This document shows positions 1 to 8,583 of a DNA stretch of 64,000 nucleotides, piece after piece (position 1 is the first letter of the stretch; each line of letters starts with the position of its first letter). A model generated the notes under the pieces. It worked only from the letters and a program-made list of their open reading frames with translations, was not told where the DNA came from and made no database searches. The position numbers were made by a program, and so were the translations under genes. Origin of the DNA: Candidatus Segetimicrobium genomatis (lineage in GTDB: Bacteria > Sysuimicrobiota > Sysuimicrobiia > Sysuimicrobiales > Segetimicrobiaceae); contig VBAK01000115.1 of NCBI GenBank assembly GCA_005882275.1, positions 23,804 through 87,803 of the forward strand. Direction: 5' to 3'.

Positions 1-463
1 GCTGGCGATCGGGCTGATGGCGTCGCTCGGACCGAGCGTCCGCAATGTGATCCTGTCGCTGGGGTTCGTCTACACCCCGCGCATCGCCCGGGTCGTCCGG
101 GCCGCCGTGCTCGTCGTCGTCCGGCAGGAGTACGTGGAGGCGGCGCGGGCGGTGGGCGCTTCGGGCGCGCGGATCCTGGCCCGGCACGTGCTCATCAACT
201 GCGCATCCCCGGTGATCGTCCAGGCGACCTTCATCACCGCGTATGCGATGCTGGGAGAGGCCGCGCTCAGCTTTCTGGGGGTCGGCGTGCCGCCCACGAT
301 CCCGACCTGGGGCGGGATCATCAGCGCCGGACAGGTCTATCTGCGGCAGGCGGCCTGGATCAGCATCTTCCCAGGAATGGCCATCATCCTGAGCGTGCTC
401 GCCCTCAACCTGCTCGGCGATGGGCTGAGGGACTTCCTGGATCCCCGGCTCCGGCACGCGTGA
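1..463 (+). CDS. DppC-type ABC transporter permease, 3' fragment
   Basis: The gene enters the window from the left and only its last ~154 codons are visible; the frame is open before the ATG at 17. It is an inner-membrane permease subunit of a dipeptide/oligopeptide/nickel-type ABC importer. The EAA loop that contacts the ATPase is recognisable (EAARAVGASGARILARHVL), followed by two hydrophobic segments and the family's typical C-terminus (GDGLRDFLDPRL). Its substrate-binding protein and partner permease would lie upstream, outside the window. Family assignment is firm; the substrate is unknown. Confidence 0.93.
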   Translation, partial: LAIGLMASLGPSVRNVILSLGFVYTPRIARVVRAAVLVVVRQEYVEAARAVGASGARILARHVLINCASPVIVQATFITAYAMLGEAALSFLGVGVPPTIPTWGGIISAGQVYLRQAAWISIFPGMAIILSVLALNLLGDGLRDFLDPRLRHA

Positions 464-625
464 CCGGGAGCCTGCGCCGCGGCGGGCGCGGGAGAAGCAT
501 CCGCCGGCAAAGGCCCAGTGAAGGTCCGGGCGGCCCGCGGGAGGATGGCCGCGCGCAACGCAGAATTGGGCATGTAACTCGGCGGTACACCTCGGAGACG
601 ATCCCACGAAGGACGGTGTCGACGC

Positions 626-1879
626 ATGCAAGAGGATTTCCGAGATGAGCGCGTCTATGCACAGGCCAGAGCCGATGAATGGTTGCGGGCGCGGGCGAGA
701 GCCGCGGGCCTCTCCCGCAGGCGCCTGATCAGCCTGCTGGCGGCCGGGGCAGGAGCGGCCGGCGCGGCGGCGGCGGGCCTCGGCCGGCCCGCCCGCGGCC
801 GGACGGTCCGGGCGGCCCCGGCGACCGATCTCGTCGTCAAGCCAACCCCCCCCGAATGGTTCAACGACTTCGGCAGCAACAAGGAGATGCGCTGGGAGGT
901 CATGTACAACCGCGGCTACGAGGTCCCCACCGAGAATTTCTTCGTCCGGGACCACAGCCGCACCGCTCGTGTGGACCAGGCCGCCTGGCGGCTGCGCGTG
1001 GAGGGATCCGGGGTGGCGCAGCCCCAGGAGTTCACGTACGATGACATCCTCGGGCTGCCCTCAGTGTCCGTGATGCGCTTCGTCGAGTGCGCCGGCAACG
1101 GCCGGAGCTTCTATGAAGCCGCGTACGGCAAACGGGCGCAGGGCGGCCAGTGGCACCTCGGCGGCATCGGCGTCGCCGAGTGGACGGGCGTGCCGCTCCG
1201 CGAGGTCCTGGACCGCTGCGGCCTCAAGCGCACGGCCCGGGATGTGATGCCCGAAGGCGTCGACGAGCTCAAGGTGCGCCGGCCGATGCCGATCTCCAAG
1301 GCGATCGCCGACGACACCCTGCTCGTCTATGCGATGAACGGGCAGATCCTCCCGCCGGATCACGGGTTCCCTCTGCGCATGCTGGTCCCCGGGTGGGTCG
1401 GGGTGGCCAACATCAAGTGGGTGGGACGGATCGAGGTGTCCGACGAGCCGCTGTTCTCGCCCTGGAACACCGACAACTACGTCCTGATCGGCCCGGACTA
1501 CGACCCCGACCCGCCGTCCAAGGGACCGCGGCTGACCTCCCAGGTCGTCAAGAGCGCCTTCGAGCTCGCCTGGGACGGTGAGGTGGGCGCGGGCCGCCGC
1601 CTCCTCCGCGGCCGGTCCTGGTCGGGGCAGGGCAAGATCACCAAGGTGGACGTCAGCCTCAACGGCGGCAAGACGTGGCAGACGGCAAACCTGAGGGAGC
1701 CGAATATCGCCCAGGCCTGGGTGCGCTGGGATCTCCAGTGGAACGCCACGCCGGGCCGTTACGGGCTCATCGCGCGGGCGACCGACGAGCGCGGCAACAC
1801 CCAGCCCTTGAAAGTCCCGTTCAACGAGCAGGGCTATCTGTACGGCGGGATCGTCAGCCACCCAATCAGCGTGACTTGA
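626..1879 (+). CDS. Tat-exported sulfite-oxidase-family molybdopterin oxidoreductase
   Basis: 417 aa. The N-terminus carries a twin-arginine-type signal (LSRRRLISLLAAG, about residues 29-50), so the enzyme is predicted to be exported folded with its cofactor. The molybdopterin-binding core follows (about 90-290), with the Mo-ligand cysteine in RFVECAGNGRS at Cys155. A C-terminal Mo-co dimerisation domain covers about 300-417 (e.g. WSGQGKITKVDVSLNGG). This arrangement matches SorA/SoxC-like sulfite dehydrogenases. No cytochrome partner gene is adjacent, so the electron acceptor and even the sulfite substrate are not shown by the sequence. Stand-alone gene with a weak upstream AAGGA. Confidence 0.9.
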   Translation: MQEDFRDERVYAQARADEWLRARARAAGLSRRRLISLLAAGAGAAGAAAAGLGRPARGRTVRAAPATDLVVKPTPPEWFNDFGSNKEMRWEVMYNRGYEVPTENFFVRDHSRTARVDQAAWRLRVEGSGVAQPQEFTYDDILGLPSVSVMRFVECAGNGRSFYEAAYGKRAQGGQWHLGGIGVAEWTGVPLREVLDRCGLKRTARDVMPEGVDELKVRRPMPISKAIADDTLLVYAMNGQILPPDHGFPLRMLVPGWVGVANIKWVGRIEVSDEPLFSPWNTDNYVLIGPDYDPDPPSKGPRLTSQVVKSAFELAWDGEVGAGRRLLRGRSWSGQGKITKVDVSLNGGKTWQTANLREPNIAQAWVRWDLQWNATPGRYGLIARATDERGNTQPLKVPFNEQGYLYGGIVSHPISVT

Positions 1880-1939
1880 TCGCCGGGCCGTCCTTCGTCC
1901 GCCTGGCCGGGGCATGCCGCCGCGGCCGGCGTGCGCCGA

Positions 1940-2800
1940 TCAGCGGAGAAGCCTCGATCGCCGTCGGTCCGCATAGACCTTCCCGCCGGCCTGGCAGGTG
2001 GGGCAGTAGTACGTCTCCCGGTCTTCATAGTAGATCACCGCGATCGGTGTCCCGCACCGCGGGCAGGGTTCCTTGCCGTGCCGGTGGACCCGCAGGAGAT
2101 GAAGCGGCTCCCGCATGGGGAGGGAACCGTCGAACTCCTTCCGGTGCGACGCGACCGCCTCCCCCAGGACCGCGGTGATCGCATCGTGCAGCCGGGCGAC
2201 CTCATCGCCGGTGAGCGCGGCGGCCATCGCCTGAGGGGACACCCGGGCCTCCCAGAGGATCTCGTCGGCGAACGTGTTGCCGATCCCGACAATATACCGC
2301 TGCAGAGTCAGGAAGCGTTTGATCTGCGTGCGCTCCTCCCGCAGCATGGCGGCCAGCGCCTCGCGCGAGAACTGGGACGAAAGCGGCTCCATCCCCAGCG
2401 AGGCCAGCGGCTCGGCGGCCTCCTCGCGCCCCGCGGGAAACAGCCAGACCGAGGCCGCTTTCTTGGGGCCCAGCTCGACCATCCGCAGGTCGGTGCCATC
2501 GGCGAACGCGAAGGCGATCGCCAGATCCTTCGCCGTCCGCCCCTTCGTGCTGGGCAAGACTTGAAGACGCCCGTTGCGCCGGAGGTGCATGACCACGACC
2601 ACTCCGCCGGTGAGGCGAAACACCAGGAGCTTCCCCCGGCGCTCGATCCGGGTAATCCGGCGGCCGATCAGGCCGGTGACCGGCGGGTCGAACGTCTTGA
2701 GGACCGACGCGCCCCGGACGAGCACGTCGTCGATCACGCGGCCCTCGACCAGCGGCCGCAGGTTCTCGGCGAGCACCGTGATGAACGGGAGTTCAGGCAT
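1940..2800 (-). CDS. mutM: Formamidopyrimidine-DNA glycosylase
   Basis: 286 aa from the ATG at 2800; the longer track ORF adds an unrelated leader. Removes oxidised purines such as 8-oxoguanine and nicks the abasic site. The mature N-terminus is the diagnostic MPELP, which supplies the catalytic proline and glutamate; family members usually continue PEVE, whereas this one reads PFITVLAENL, a small departure. An H2TH-like helical middle and a C-terminal zinc finger (CPRCG...CPTCQAGGK) are both present. All features of an active Fpg are visible. It stands alone on the minus strand between the molybdoenzyme and the NrtS-like gene. Confidence 0.93.
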   Translation of the reverse strand: MPELPFITVLAENLRPLVEGRVIDDVLVRGASVLKTFDPPVTGLIGRRITRIERRGKLLVFRLTGGVVVVMHLRRNGRLQVLPSTKGRTAKDLAIAFAFADGTDLRMVELGPKKAASVWLFPAGREEAAEPLASLGMEPLSSQFSREALAAMLREERTQIKRFLTLQRYIVGIGNTFADEILWEARVSPQAMAAALTGDEVARLHDAITAVLGEAVASHRKEFDGSLPMREPLHLLRVHRHGKEPCPRCGTPIAVIYYEDRETYYCPTCQAGGKVYADRRRSRLLR

Positions 2801-2902
2801 GGTGTCGGGATCTGCGCGGCGCCTCTGCGATCTTCCTACCGGACAGAAGGAGAACCAAACGAGGGCCGCAAACACCCGGGTGCTCTTATTCTACTACGAC
2901 TC

Positions 2903-3232
2903 ATGGTGAACAGACCGGCCAGGGACGCGTTGCCTGAGGCTTCGCCGGCGAGAACAGCCTGCGCCTGCTGCCGTCGGTCGCTCGTGGAGACATCGCGGTT
3001 CACCCTCGGCGGCGAGGTGCGCTGCCTGTCCTGCGCAATCCGCTACCGGCCGATGCTGCGCCGGTCGGCGCTGACGGGGCTCGTCGTGGGAACGATCCTG
3101 GCGGCGATCAACCAGGGCGCCGCGCTGGTGAGCGGCGATCTGAGCGCGTCGCTGATCTGGCAGATCCCTCTGACGTACGTGGTCCCGTTCTGCGTGGCCA
3201 CCTGGGGCGCGTTGAGCAGCAGCAAGAACTAA
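2903..3232 (+). CDS. NrtS-like nitrate/nitrite transporter family small membrane protein
   Basis: 109 aa from the ATG at 2903, the end part of a longer open frame whose upstream section is a shadow of mutM. Residues 1-45 include a CACC...CLSC cysteine pair arrangement that could bind metal. Two hydrophobic helices follow (about 60-78 and 86-104) with the pattern GTILAAINQGAAL and LTYVVPFCVATWGAL, which I recognise from the two-helix NrtS proteins linked to nitrate/nitrite transport in cyanobacteria. The zinc-ribbon-like N-terminus is an addition to the minimal NrtS. Transport function is inferred only from this resemblance. Confidence 0.7.
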   Translation: MVNRPARDALPEASPARTACACCRRSLVETSRFTLGGEVRCLSCAIRYRPMLRRSALTGLVVGTILAAINQGAALVSGDLSASLIWQIPLTYVVPFCVATWGALSSSKN

Positions 3233-3266
3233 CGCAGGCCGCGCGGACGCAACGCAGGAGGTCTCT

Positions 3267-4055
3267 ATGGCGGCGGTCCCGCCCATACGCTCGAGTCCCG
3301 ACCGGATAGCCGCCCTATCAATTCTCGGGGGGCTGGCCGCGCTGGCGGTCCTGGCGTGGGCGGCGACCATCTGGCAGACTGCCGGCGGGGACCGTCTGGT
3401 GATGACCGGCGTGCCGATGAGCCTCGGGATGGGCGGGCGGCTTGGAGTCACGAGCGCGGCGCTCTTCCTGCTGATCTGGATCGCGATGATGGCCGCGATG
3501 ATGTTCCCGTCTGTCTGGCCCGTCGTCCTCGTCTATGCCGCCGTCGTCAGAACGCGGGGGCGGGGCTCCGTCCCGCTCTTCGTGACCGGCTACCTGTCGG
3601 TGTGGGAGGCATTCGGCGCGCTCGCCTATGCGGGCTATGTCGGGATGGGCGCCGTGCTCGCCTCCACGGCCGGGCTGAGCGGACGCCTGGCGCCGCTGAC
3701 CGGCGCCCTGGTGATCGTTGCGGGGCTGTACCAGTTCACGCCGCTGAAGCGGACATGCCTGGCCCACTGCCAGGGGCCGGTGGAGTACCTGGCGCTGCGC
3801 TGGCGCGATGGACGCGCAGGGGCATTCCGGATGGGTCTGGGGCATGGGGCCTACTGTATGGGATGCTGCGCAGGGCTCATGCTGGCGCTGCTCGCGCTCG
3901 GCGTGATGGATCTCCGTTGGATGGCGACGGTGTCCGCGGTGATCGCTCTGGAGAAGTTAGGGCCGCGGCATCATGCGATACCGGCCGCGGTCGGCTTCGG
4001 GCTGATCCTCCTTGGAATCACCGTCGCGTTCTGGCCGCACCCCGGCATCGTCTAG
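3267..4055 (+). CDS. DUF2182 family integral membrane protein
   Basis: 262 aa with a good AGGAGG site 7 bases before the ATG. About seven hydrophobic segments are visible. The family signature is clear: an IAMMAAMMFPSVWPV helix, then FTPLKRTCLAHCQGP and a glycine/cysteine-rich stretch (GLGHGAYCMGCCAGLM), all rich in Met, Cys and His as expected of a metal-handling membrane protein. DUF2182 proteins are annotated as predicted metal-binding membrane proteins with no established reaction. The gene follows the NrtS-like gene by 34 bases and may be co-transcribed with it. Confidence 0.85.
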   Translation: MAAVPPIRSSPDRIAALSILGGLAALAVLAWAATIWQTAGGDRLVMTGVPMSLGMGGRLGVTSAALFLLIWIAMMAAMMFPSVWPVVLVYAAVVRTRGRGSVPLFVTGYLSVWEAFGALAYAGYVGMGAVLASTAGLSGRLAPLTGALVIVAGLYQFTPLKRTCLAHCQGPVEYLALRWRDGRAGAFRMGLGHGAYCMGCCAGLMLALLALGVMDLRWMATVSAVIALEKLGPRHHAIPAAVGFGLILLGITVAFWPHPGIV

Positions 4056-4285
4056 GCGCCGCGCCGCGCCGTTGCGGTCTTCCGACCGTTGAAAGAAGCC
4101 GAAGGCAGCTTCCGAGAAGGCCGGCGGAGTGACGCGGGCCGCGTCCCGGTCACCCCACGCGCCGGGCGAGCCGTCAGCGTCCCGTAATAACTTCGCGCGC
4201 ACTGCGTTGAGCAGAAGTCATCCCCTTGCACGGCGGCCACCGCAGGCTTGGGGTTGCCGCAGGCCTTGCACAGGTCCACAACCAT
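4052..4285 (-). CDS. Small CxxC zinc-finger protein
   Basis: 77 aa if translation starts at the ATG at 4285, which has GAGGG about 7 bases upstream. Residues 1-35 form a compact four-cysteine module (LCKACGNPK...DDFCSTQCARSYYG), likely a single zinc ribbon. The C-terminal half is basic and low in complexity (RPARG...RRPSRK), suggesting nucleic-acid contact or disorder. Its stop codon lies inside the last bases of the convergent DUF2182 gene. I do not recognise a named family. The cysteine spacing and start context support a real gene, but it could be shorter than drawn. Confidence 0.5.
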   Translation of the reverse strand: MVVDLCKACGNPKPAVAAVQGDDFCSTQCARSYYGTLTARPARGVTGTRPASLRRPSRKLPSASFNGRKTATARRGA

Positions 4286-4314
4286 TCCCATACCCTCATG
4301 TTTGTGTCGACAAG

Positions 4315-4340
4315 AAAAAGGGGGGGTCTGCTTCCCCCCT
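4315..4340 (-). terminator. Possible G/C-run stem-loop terminator or attenuator
   Basis: Read on the minus strand, a run of six to seven G, a short loop and a run of C are followed by TTTTTCTT, the layout of an intrinsic terminator. It lies about 30 bases upstream of the small zinc-finger gene start. It could therefore end a short upstream transcript or act as an attenuator. No clear minus-strand gene precedes it. Confidence 0.35.
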
Positions 4341-4579
4341 TCCTCGCCCATAAATCCCCACTTTTCTCGAGTGCTGTCCGCTCAAGCGCTTCCTCTTGCA
4401 TGTTGAGTATGACACATTTTGCGATATAAAGCAACGACCGCCGCGGCAGACGCTCGAGATCCCGGCCGGCAGAAGAGCGAAATGTGTGTTACGCTTATAG
4501 CCTACCTTCCAAGAGGCCCGACGCTCCGAATCTCACCGGGCAGAACCGGTACGTCACAGACCTGTGGGGAGTGATGTTC

Positions 4580-4771
4580 ATGCGAAGAGAGCGAAGGCAA
4601 ACGGGCAGTACGAGGGTCGCCAAACAGACGAAGATGGATTCGTTGCAGCCGCAGATCGCCGTTCATCCGGGGCCTTATCCCTGGGACCGGTATATCCAGG
4701 AGATCCAGAAGCCCTCCGGCAGGGTGCTGCGCAGGTCCTTTGGAGCGAAATCCCTGACGCGGCACGCCTAG
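4580..4771 (+). CDS. Possible small basic protein upstream of aldo/keto reductase
   Basis: 63 aa, starting at an ATG that has GGGGAG eight bases upstream. The product is basic, with no membrane segment or known motif; the middle reads HPGPYPWDRYIQEIQKPSG. It ends 17 bases before the aldo/keto reductase start, so it could be the first gene of a two-gene unit. The only support is the start context and position. The DNA on either side (4341-4579) shows no other gene. Confidence 0.3.
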   Translation: MRRERRQTGSTRVAKQTKMDSLQPQIAVHPGPYPWDRYIQEIQKPSGRVLRRSFGAKSLTRHA

Positions 4772-4788
4772 ATCGGGAGGACCCTGGG

Positions 4789-5730
4789 ATGGAGCTCCTG
4801 CCGCTCGGGCGCACCGGCATCAAGGTGTCTGCGATCGGGCTCGGCACCAACTCGTTTGGCGGGCGCGCCGACCACGACACTGCGATCGCCGTCCTGCATC
4901 GGGCGCTCGACGCCGGGATCACCCTGATCGACACGGCGAATATCTATACCGCGACCGCATCGGAGACGATCATCGGCGAAGGGCTGCGGGGGCGGCGCCA
5001 CCAGGCCCTGGTGGCGACCAAGGCGGGCTTGAAGACCGGCGAAGGCCCATACGACGCGGGGTCGTCACGCCTTCACCTCATGCGAGAACTCGAGGGGAGC
5101 CTGCGGCGCCTCCAGACCGACTACCTCGACCTCTACCAGATCCATACCTGGGATCCCGAGACGCCGCCCGAGGAGACGGCGCGGGCCCTGGACGACATGG
5201 TACGGGCGGGGAAGGTGCGGTATGTCGGAGCGTCCAACTACGCGGCCTGGCAGCTCTGCAAGGCGCTCTGGGCAAGCGACCGCCGCGGGTTCGTCCGCTT
5301 CGAATCCGTCCAGCCCAGCTACTCGCTCGCCGACCGCGCCGTCGAGCGCGAACTGGTCCCGTTCTGCCTCGATCAGGGGATCGGCCTGATCGCCTTCTTC
5401 CCCCTGGCCGGAGGCATTTTGACGGGCAAGTACCGCCGGGGACAGGAACCCCCTAAGGGATCGCGGGCGGTGACCCAGCCCCACTTTGCGCGCCGGCTCA
5501 ACGAACAGAACCTCAGGCTGGCGGAAGACGTCACCGCCCTCGCCGGCGAGTTACACTGCACACCGTCGCAGCTCTCCCTGGCCTGGCTGATCCGGCAGCC
5601 CGCGGTCGCCAGCGCCATCGCCGGGGCGACGTCGGTGGCCCAACTCGAGGAGAACCTGGGCGCCCTGGAGGTCAAGATTCCCGACGAGGTGTTCACGCGG
5701 CTCGACGAGATCAGCCGCCAGTTTATCTAG
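4789..5730 (+). CDS. Aldo/keto reductase
   Basis: 313 aa; NADPH-dependent reduction of aldehydes or ketones in a TIM-barrel fold, cytosolic. The start at 4789 (MELLPLGRTGIKVS) is preferred to the longer track ORF because homology begins there and GGGAGG precedes it. The catalytic tetrad is visible: Asp48 and Tyr53 (DTANIYTA), Lys78 (VATKAG) and His119 (YQIHTW). The C-terminal cofactor region (AIAGATSVAQLEENL) is intact. It resembles the YajO/Tas-type branch; the natural substrate cannot be told from sequence. Confidence 0.92.
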   Translation: MELLPLGRTGIKVSAIGLGTNSFGGRADHDTAIAVLHRALDAGITLIDTANIYTATASETIIGEGLRGRRHQALVATKAGLKTGEGPYDAGSSRLHLMRELEGSLRRLQTDYLDLYQIHTWDPETPPEETARALDDMVRAGKVRYVGASNYAAWQLCKALWASDRRGFVRFESVQPSYSLADRAVERELVPFCLDQGIGLIAFFPLAGGILTGKYRRGQEPPKGSRAVTQPHFARRLNEQNLRLAEDVTALAGELHCTPSQLSLAWLIRQPAVASAIAGATSVAQLEENLGALEVKIPDEVFTRLDEISRQFI

Positions 5731-5736
5731 GCCCGC

Positions 5737-7905
5737 TCACACCCGCTTGATCCACTCAAGCAATTTCTTGACGCCACTTTTCTCCCCCGTTTTTCGAGCC
5801 GCTTTCGACCGGAGATCGTCTTTCCGATCGTAGAGGATCTTCATCGGGCCCGCGGCCGTCGTGTTCGGGCGGACAAGACTGACCCGCTTTTCGCGGTCCG
5901 TGGCCCGCCTTCCTGATCCGCCCGGCCGAGGCTGAACCTGCTTCTGCGCCTCAGAGCCCGCCTTGTGGGCCTGCGGGGATGCCGCCGGTTTCGTCGGTGC
6001 CGTTGCCGGTTTAGCCTGAGGGGCCGCCTCAGACCCGGCTCCTGACTTGGTCCGGAGCTGCTCCACTCGCCTAAGCCACGGCGGCGCCCCAGGTTTCGCC
6101 TGGCGCGATCTGCCGGGTCTGTCCTGGGAGCGCTCCTCCGGCTTCGACTGTGATGGGGCTGCCGGCCTGGCTGGAGGGGACCCCGCCGGCTTCGGCGGTG
6201 ACGATGCCGCCGGCTTGGCCTGTGGGGGGGCCGCCGGTCTCGGCTGTGGCGTCGTTACCGGCTTGGCCTGCGCGGGGCCCGCCGGTTTCGCCCACGAGGG
6301 TCCCGCCGGTTTCGGCTGCGGCGGCGCCACCGGCTTAGCCTGCGCGGGGGCCGCCGGTTTCGCCCATGAGGGTCCCGCCGGTTTCGGCTGCGACGCCGCC
6401 GGCTTGGCCTGCGCGGGGGCCGCCGGTTTCGCCCATGAGGGTCCCGCCGGTTTCGGCTGCGGCGCCACCGGCTTGGCCTGCGCGGGGGCCGCCGGTTTTG
6501 TCTGCGGCGGCGTTACCCGTTTGACCGGCGGGGGCGCGACGGCTTTGAATCGCCGGACCATTACCGGTTTGGCCTGCGAAGGCGCAGCCGGTTTCACCGG
6601 CGGCGTTGCCGGCTTGGCCTGCGGGGGCGGCGCCGGTTTGGCCCAGGATGGCCCCGCTGGTTTTGTCTGTGGCGGCGTTACCCGTTTGACCGGCGGCGCT
6701 GCCGGCTTGCCCCAGGAGGGCGCCGCCGGTTTTGCCTGCGGTGGCGTTACCCGCTTGGCCGGCGGGGGGGCCGCCGGCTTGGCCCACGAGGGCGCTGCAG
6801 GTTTCGCTTGCGATGGCGTCACCGGCTTCGAAGGCGCCGCCGGTTGAGCCCATGGGGGTCCCTGCGGTTTTGGCTGCCGCGGCGTCAGCCTCTTGACCTT
6901 CGGGACCGCGTCCGGGTTGAATTGCGGGAATTCGGCCGGCCTGACCTGAGGGGCCGGCGTCGGCCGGAACCTCGGTGGGGTAACCTGTTCAACCTCCTCA
7001 GCCGCTGCTGGTTCGTCCTCCGGAGCCGTTTCCGGCTCGTCTTCCGACGCCGCTTCCAACTCGTACGCCGGAGCCGTTTCCGGCTCGTCCTCGGGGGCCG
7101 CTTCGGGCTCGTCCTCTGGAGCCGCTTCCGGCTCCTCCAAGGATGCGGCCAGCTCGTCCTCTGGGGAAGCCGCCAGTTCGTCCTGCGGGGGCGGCGCCGT
7201 CTCGTCCTCCAGGGGCGCCGCCAGCTCTTCCTCCGGGGCCGCTGTCAGCTCTTCCTCCGGGGCCGCTGTCAGCTCTTCCTCCGGGGCCGCTGCCGGCTCT
7301 TCCTCCGGGGCCGCTGCCGGCTCTTCCTCCGGGGGCGCCGCCGCCTTGGGCCGCAGCGGCATTGCCGCCTTGGTCCTCAGCGGCATTGCCGTCCTGGTCT
7401 GACCCGCAGCCGGCTGAGCCACCCAACTGGATCCGTCCCACTCGAGCACATACTCTCGAAGCTGATCGCGGACGAATTTTATGACACCATCTATCATCCA
7501 TCGCTGAGACGGTGGCGCGGGGGGAATGCGAATATTGACCTCCGGCAAATACTCGCCGGAGGTTTGCTCGAACGCCTCGACGGCGCAGCGGGCAAGATCA
7601 AGGAGGGCGAACCATCCTCGCGCCTCTTCGCGTTCTTCCTCGGTCATCCCGAAGAAGTGGTGGAAGTCGGACACGCCGGGGATCACCGCCGCCACGCGGT
7701 ACTGACGTCCTCCTACCTCGATCGTCGCCTGGGCCCAAAGGTCATCGCGCCCCTGCTCGGCCTGAAAGGGGCCTTCGATAACGATGACCCGGTCCGCCGG
7801 AACCCTTTGCGCAACCTGAGGCGTGTGGCTCAACCTCCTCTGCATTGACACACGGGTGCCGAATCCGGCCTGGTGACCACGGCCTCCGGACCCGAACCCC
7901 CTCAT
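5737..7905 (-). CDS. Long charge-segregated Pro/Ala repeat protein with N-terminal folded domain
   Basis: 722 aa as drawn; a start at the ATG at 7845 is also possible because residues 1-20 look non-homologous. Residues about 25-170 have normal composition and form a folded domain I do not recognise (e.g. ADRVIVIEGPFQAEQGRDDLW). Next comes an acidic block of EEEP/AAAPEDE repeats (about 190-330), then a ~300-residue basic block built from variants of AAPSWAKPAAPPQAKP, and a basic helical tail ending LLEWIKRV. No signal peptide or membrane segment. The opposite charges in consecutive disordered blocks suggest a scaffold, spacer or condensate-forming protein. Both blocks rest on tandem DNA repeats. 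Confidence 0.75.
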   Translation of the reverse strand: MRGFGSGGRGHQAGFGTRVSMQRRLSHTPQVAQRVPADRVIVIEGPFQAEQGRDDLWAQATIEVGGRQYRVAAVIPGVSDFHHFFGMTEEEREEARGWFALLDLARCAVEAFEQTSGEYLPEVNIRIPPAPPSQRWMIDGVIKFVRDQLREYVLEWDGSSWVAQPAAGQTRTAMPLRTKAAMPLRPKAAAPPEEEPAAAPEEEPAAAPEEELTAAPEEELTAAPEEELAAPLEDETAPPPQDELAASPEDELAASLEEPEAAPEDEPEAAPEDEPETAPAYELEAASEDEPETAPEDEPAAAEEVEQVTPPRFRPTPAPQVRPAEFPQFNPDAVPKVKRLTPRQPKPQGPPWAQPAAPSKPVTPSQAKPAAPSWAKPAAPPPAKRVTPPQAKPAAPSWGKPAAPPVKRVTPPQTKPAGPSWAKPAPPPQAKPATPPVKPAAPSQAKPVMVRRFKAVAPPPVKRVTPPQTKPAAPAQAKPVAPQPKPAGPSWAKPAAPAQAKPAASQPKPAGPSWAKPAAPAQAKPVAPPQPKPAGPSWAKPAGPAQAKPVTTPQPRPAAPPQAKPAASSPPKPAGSPPARPAAPSQSKPEERSQDRPGRSRQAKPGAPPWLRRVEQLRTKSGAGSEAAPQAKPATAPTKPAASPQAHKAGSEAQKQVQPRPGGSGRRATDREKRVSLVRPNTTAAGPMKILYDRKDDLRSKAARKTGEKSGVKKLLEWIKRV
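6261..6470. repeat. Three tandem ~70-bp coding repeats
   Basis: Three near-identical units of about 69-71 bases begin at about 6261, 6332 and 6401, each opening with GGCTTGGCCTGCGCGGG or a close variant. They encode the GPSWAKPAAPAQAKP-type repeats of the basic block of the minus-strand protein. The units differ by in-frame codon losses, which points to recent slippage or unequal exchange that kept the frame. Confidence 0.8.
7223..7342. repeat. Five tandem 24-bp coding repeats
   Basis: Five consecutive 24-base units of the form AGCTCTTCCTCCGGGGCCGC encode, on the minus strand, an eight-residue acidic repeat (EEELTAAP or EEEPAAAP). The unit is a multiple of three, so copy-number change alters the length of the acidic block without breaking the frame. 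Confidence 0.85.
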
Positions 7906-8006
7906 CTGCAGTTTGCCCGACTTGCAGAGAGCCTAGACGCGGGCCCGCCTGCCGCGGGCGCCTTGGGCCGGCTCAGCGGCATTTTTGGCGCGCGGGGGCT
8001 CCGGCA

Positions 8007-8047
8007 CAAAAAAGACCGGGGTGGACGCCTCCGGCGTCCACCCCGGT
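8007..8047 (-). terminator. Rho-independent terminator of the small exported protein gene
   Basis: A 15-bp perfect stem (CCGGGGTGGACGCC with its complement) closes a three-base loop. On the minus strand it is followed directly by TTTTTTG. It lies 20 bases after the stop of the 8067-8492 gene and is one of the clearest intrinsic terminators in the window. Confidence 0.9.
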
Positions 8048-8066
8048 GACGCTGACGCGAGCCTGG

Positions 8067-8492
8067 CTACATCTTCGACATGCTGGTCAGTTGCACTTCG
8101 ATGATGTGCGCGGCCGCCTTGGCCTGAGCCAGGTTCTTCATTGCTATGGCCTCGTCGCCGAGATGGGCCAGCCACCATGCCACGTTGTACTCCTGGTCGG
8201 TCCCCATCGACGCTTTGATCTCCGGGAGAACACCTTTGCCTTGTCCCTGACACGGGTTTCCGGCCGCCTTATCAAACAGTTTGTCGTCAGGGCCGACCAG
8301 ACAGTTGACGACGTGGTGCAGGTGCAGCGTCACCTCGTTCAAAGAATCGTACTTCGATGCGAACCCCGCGTGCGTGATCGCGGTCTTGATCTCGATCTTC
8401 ATACCCATCTCCTGCGCGGACGTCCCCTGGATGGCCAACGCGAGGGCGACCACGACCGCGGGTGCAAGCGCCCACCTGAGAGCGTTCTGCAT
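8067..8492 (-). CDS. Small exported His/Lys-rich protein of unknown function
   Basis: 141 aa with a perfect AAGGAGG eight bases before the ATG. Residues 1-26 are a Sec signal peptide (LAPAVVVALALAIQGTSAQ), so the mature part (~115 aa) is outside the membrane. It looks all-helical and contains LHLHHVVNCLVG and a second cysteine (GNPCQGQGKG) but no CxxCH, so it is not a c-type cytochrome, although its size and His content recall four-helix metal-binding proteins. No family recognised. It has its own terminator, and a TATACT hexamer upstream (8543-8548, minus strand) may be its -10 box, so it is monocistronic. Confidence 0.8.
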   Translation of the reverse strand: MQNALRWALAPAVVVALALAIQGTSAQEMGMKIEIKTAITHAGFASKYDSLNEVTLHLHHVVNCLVGPDDKLFDKAAGNPCQGQGKGVLPEIKASMGTDQEYNVAWWLAHLGDEAIAMKNLAQAKAAAHIIEVQLTSMSKM

Positions 8493-8583
8493 GAGGGTGC
8501 CTCCTTGAACAGGTTGCCGTGCGGCGTTCTTGTCCGCCCGTTAGTATAGCCGTCCGTTCATCACAAATGTGTAAAATGAGTTC

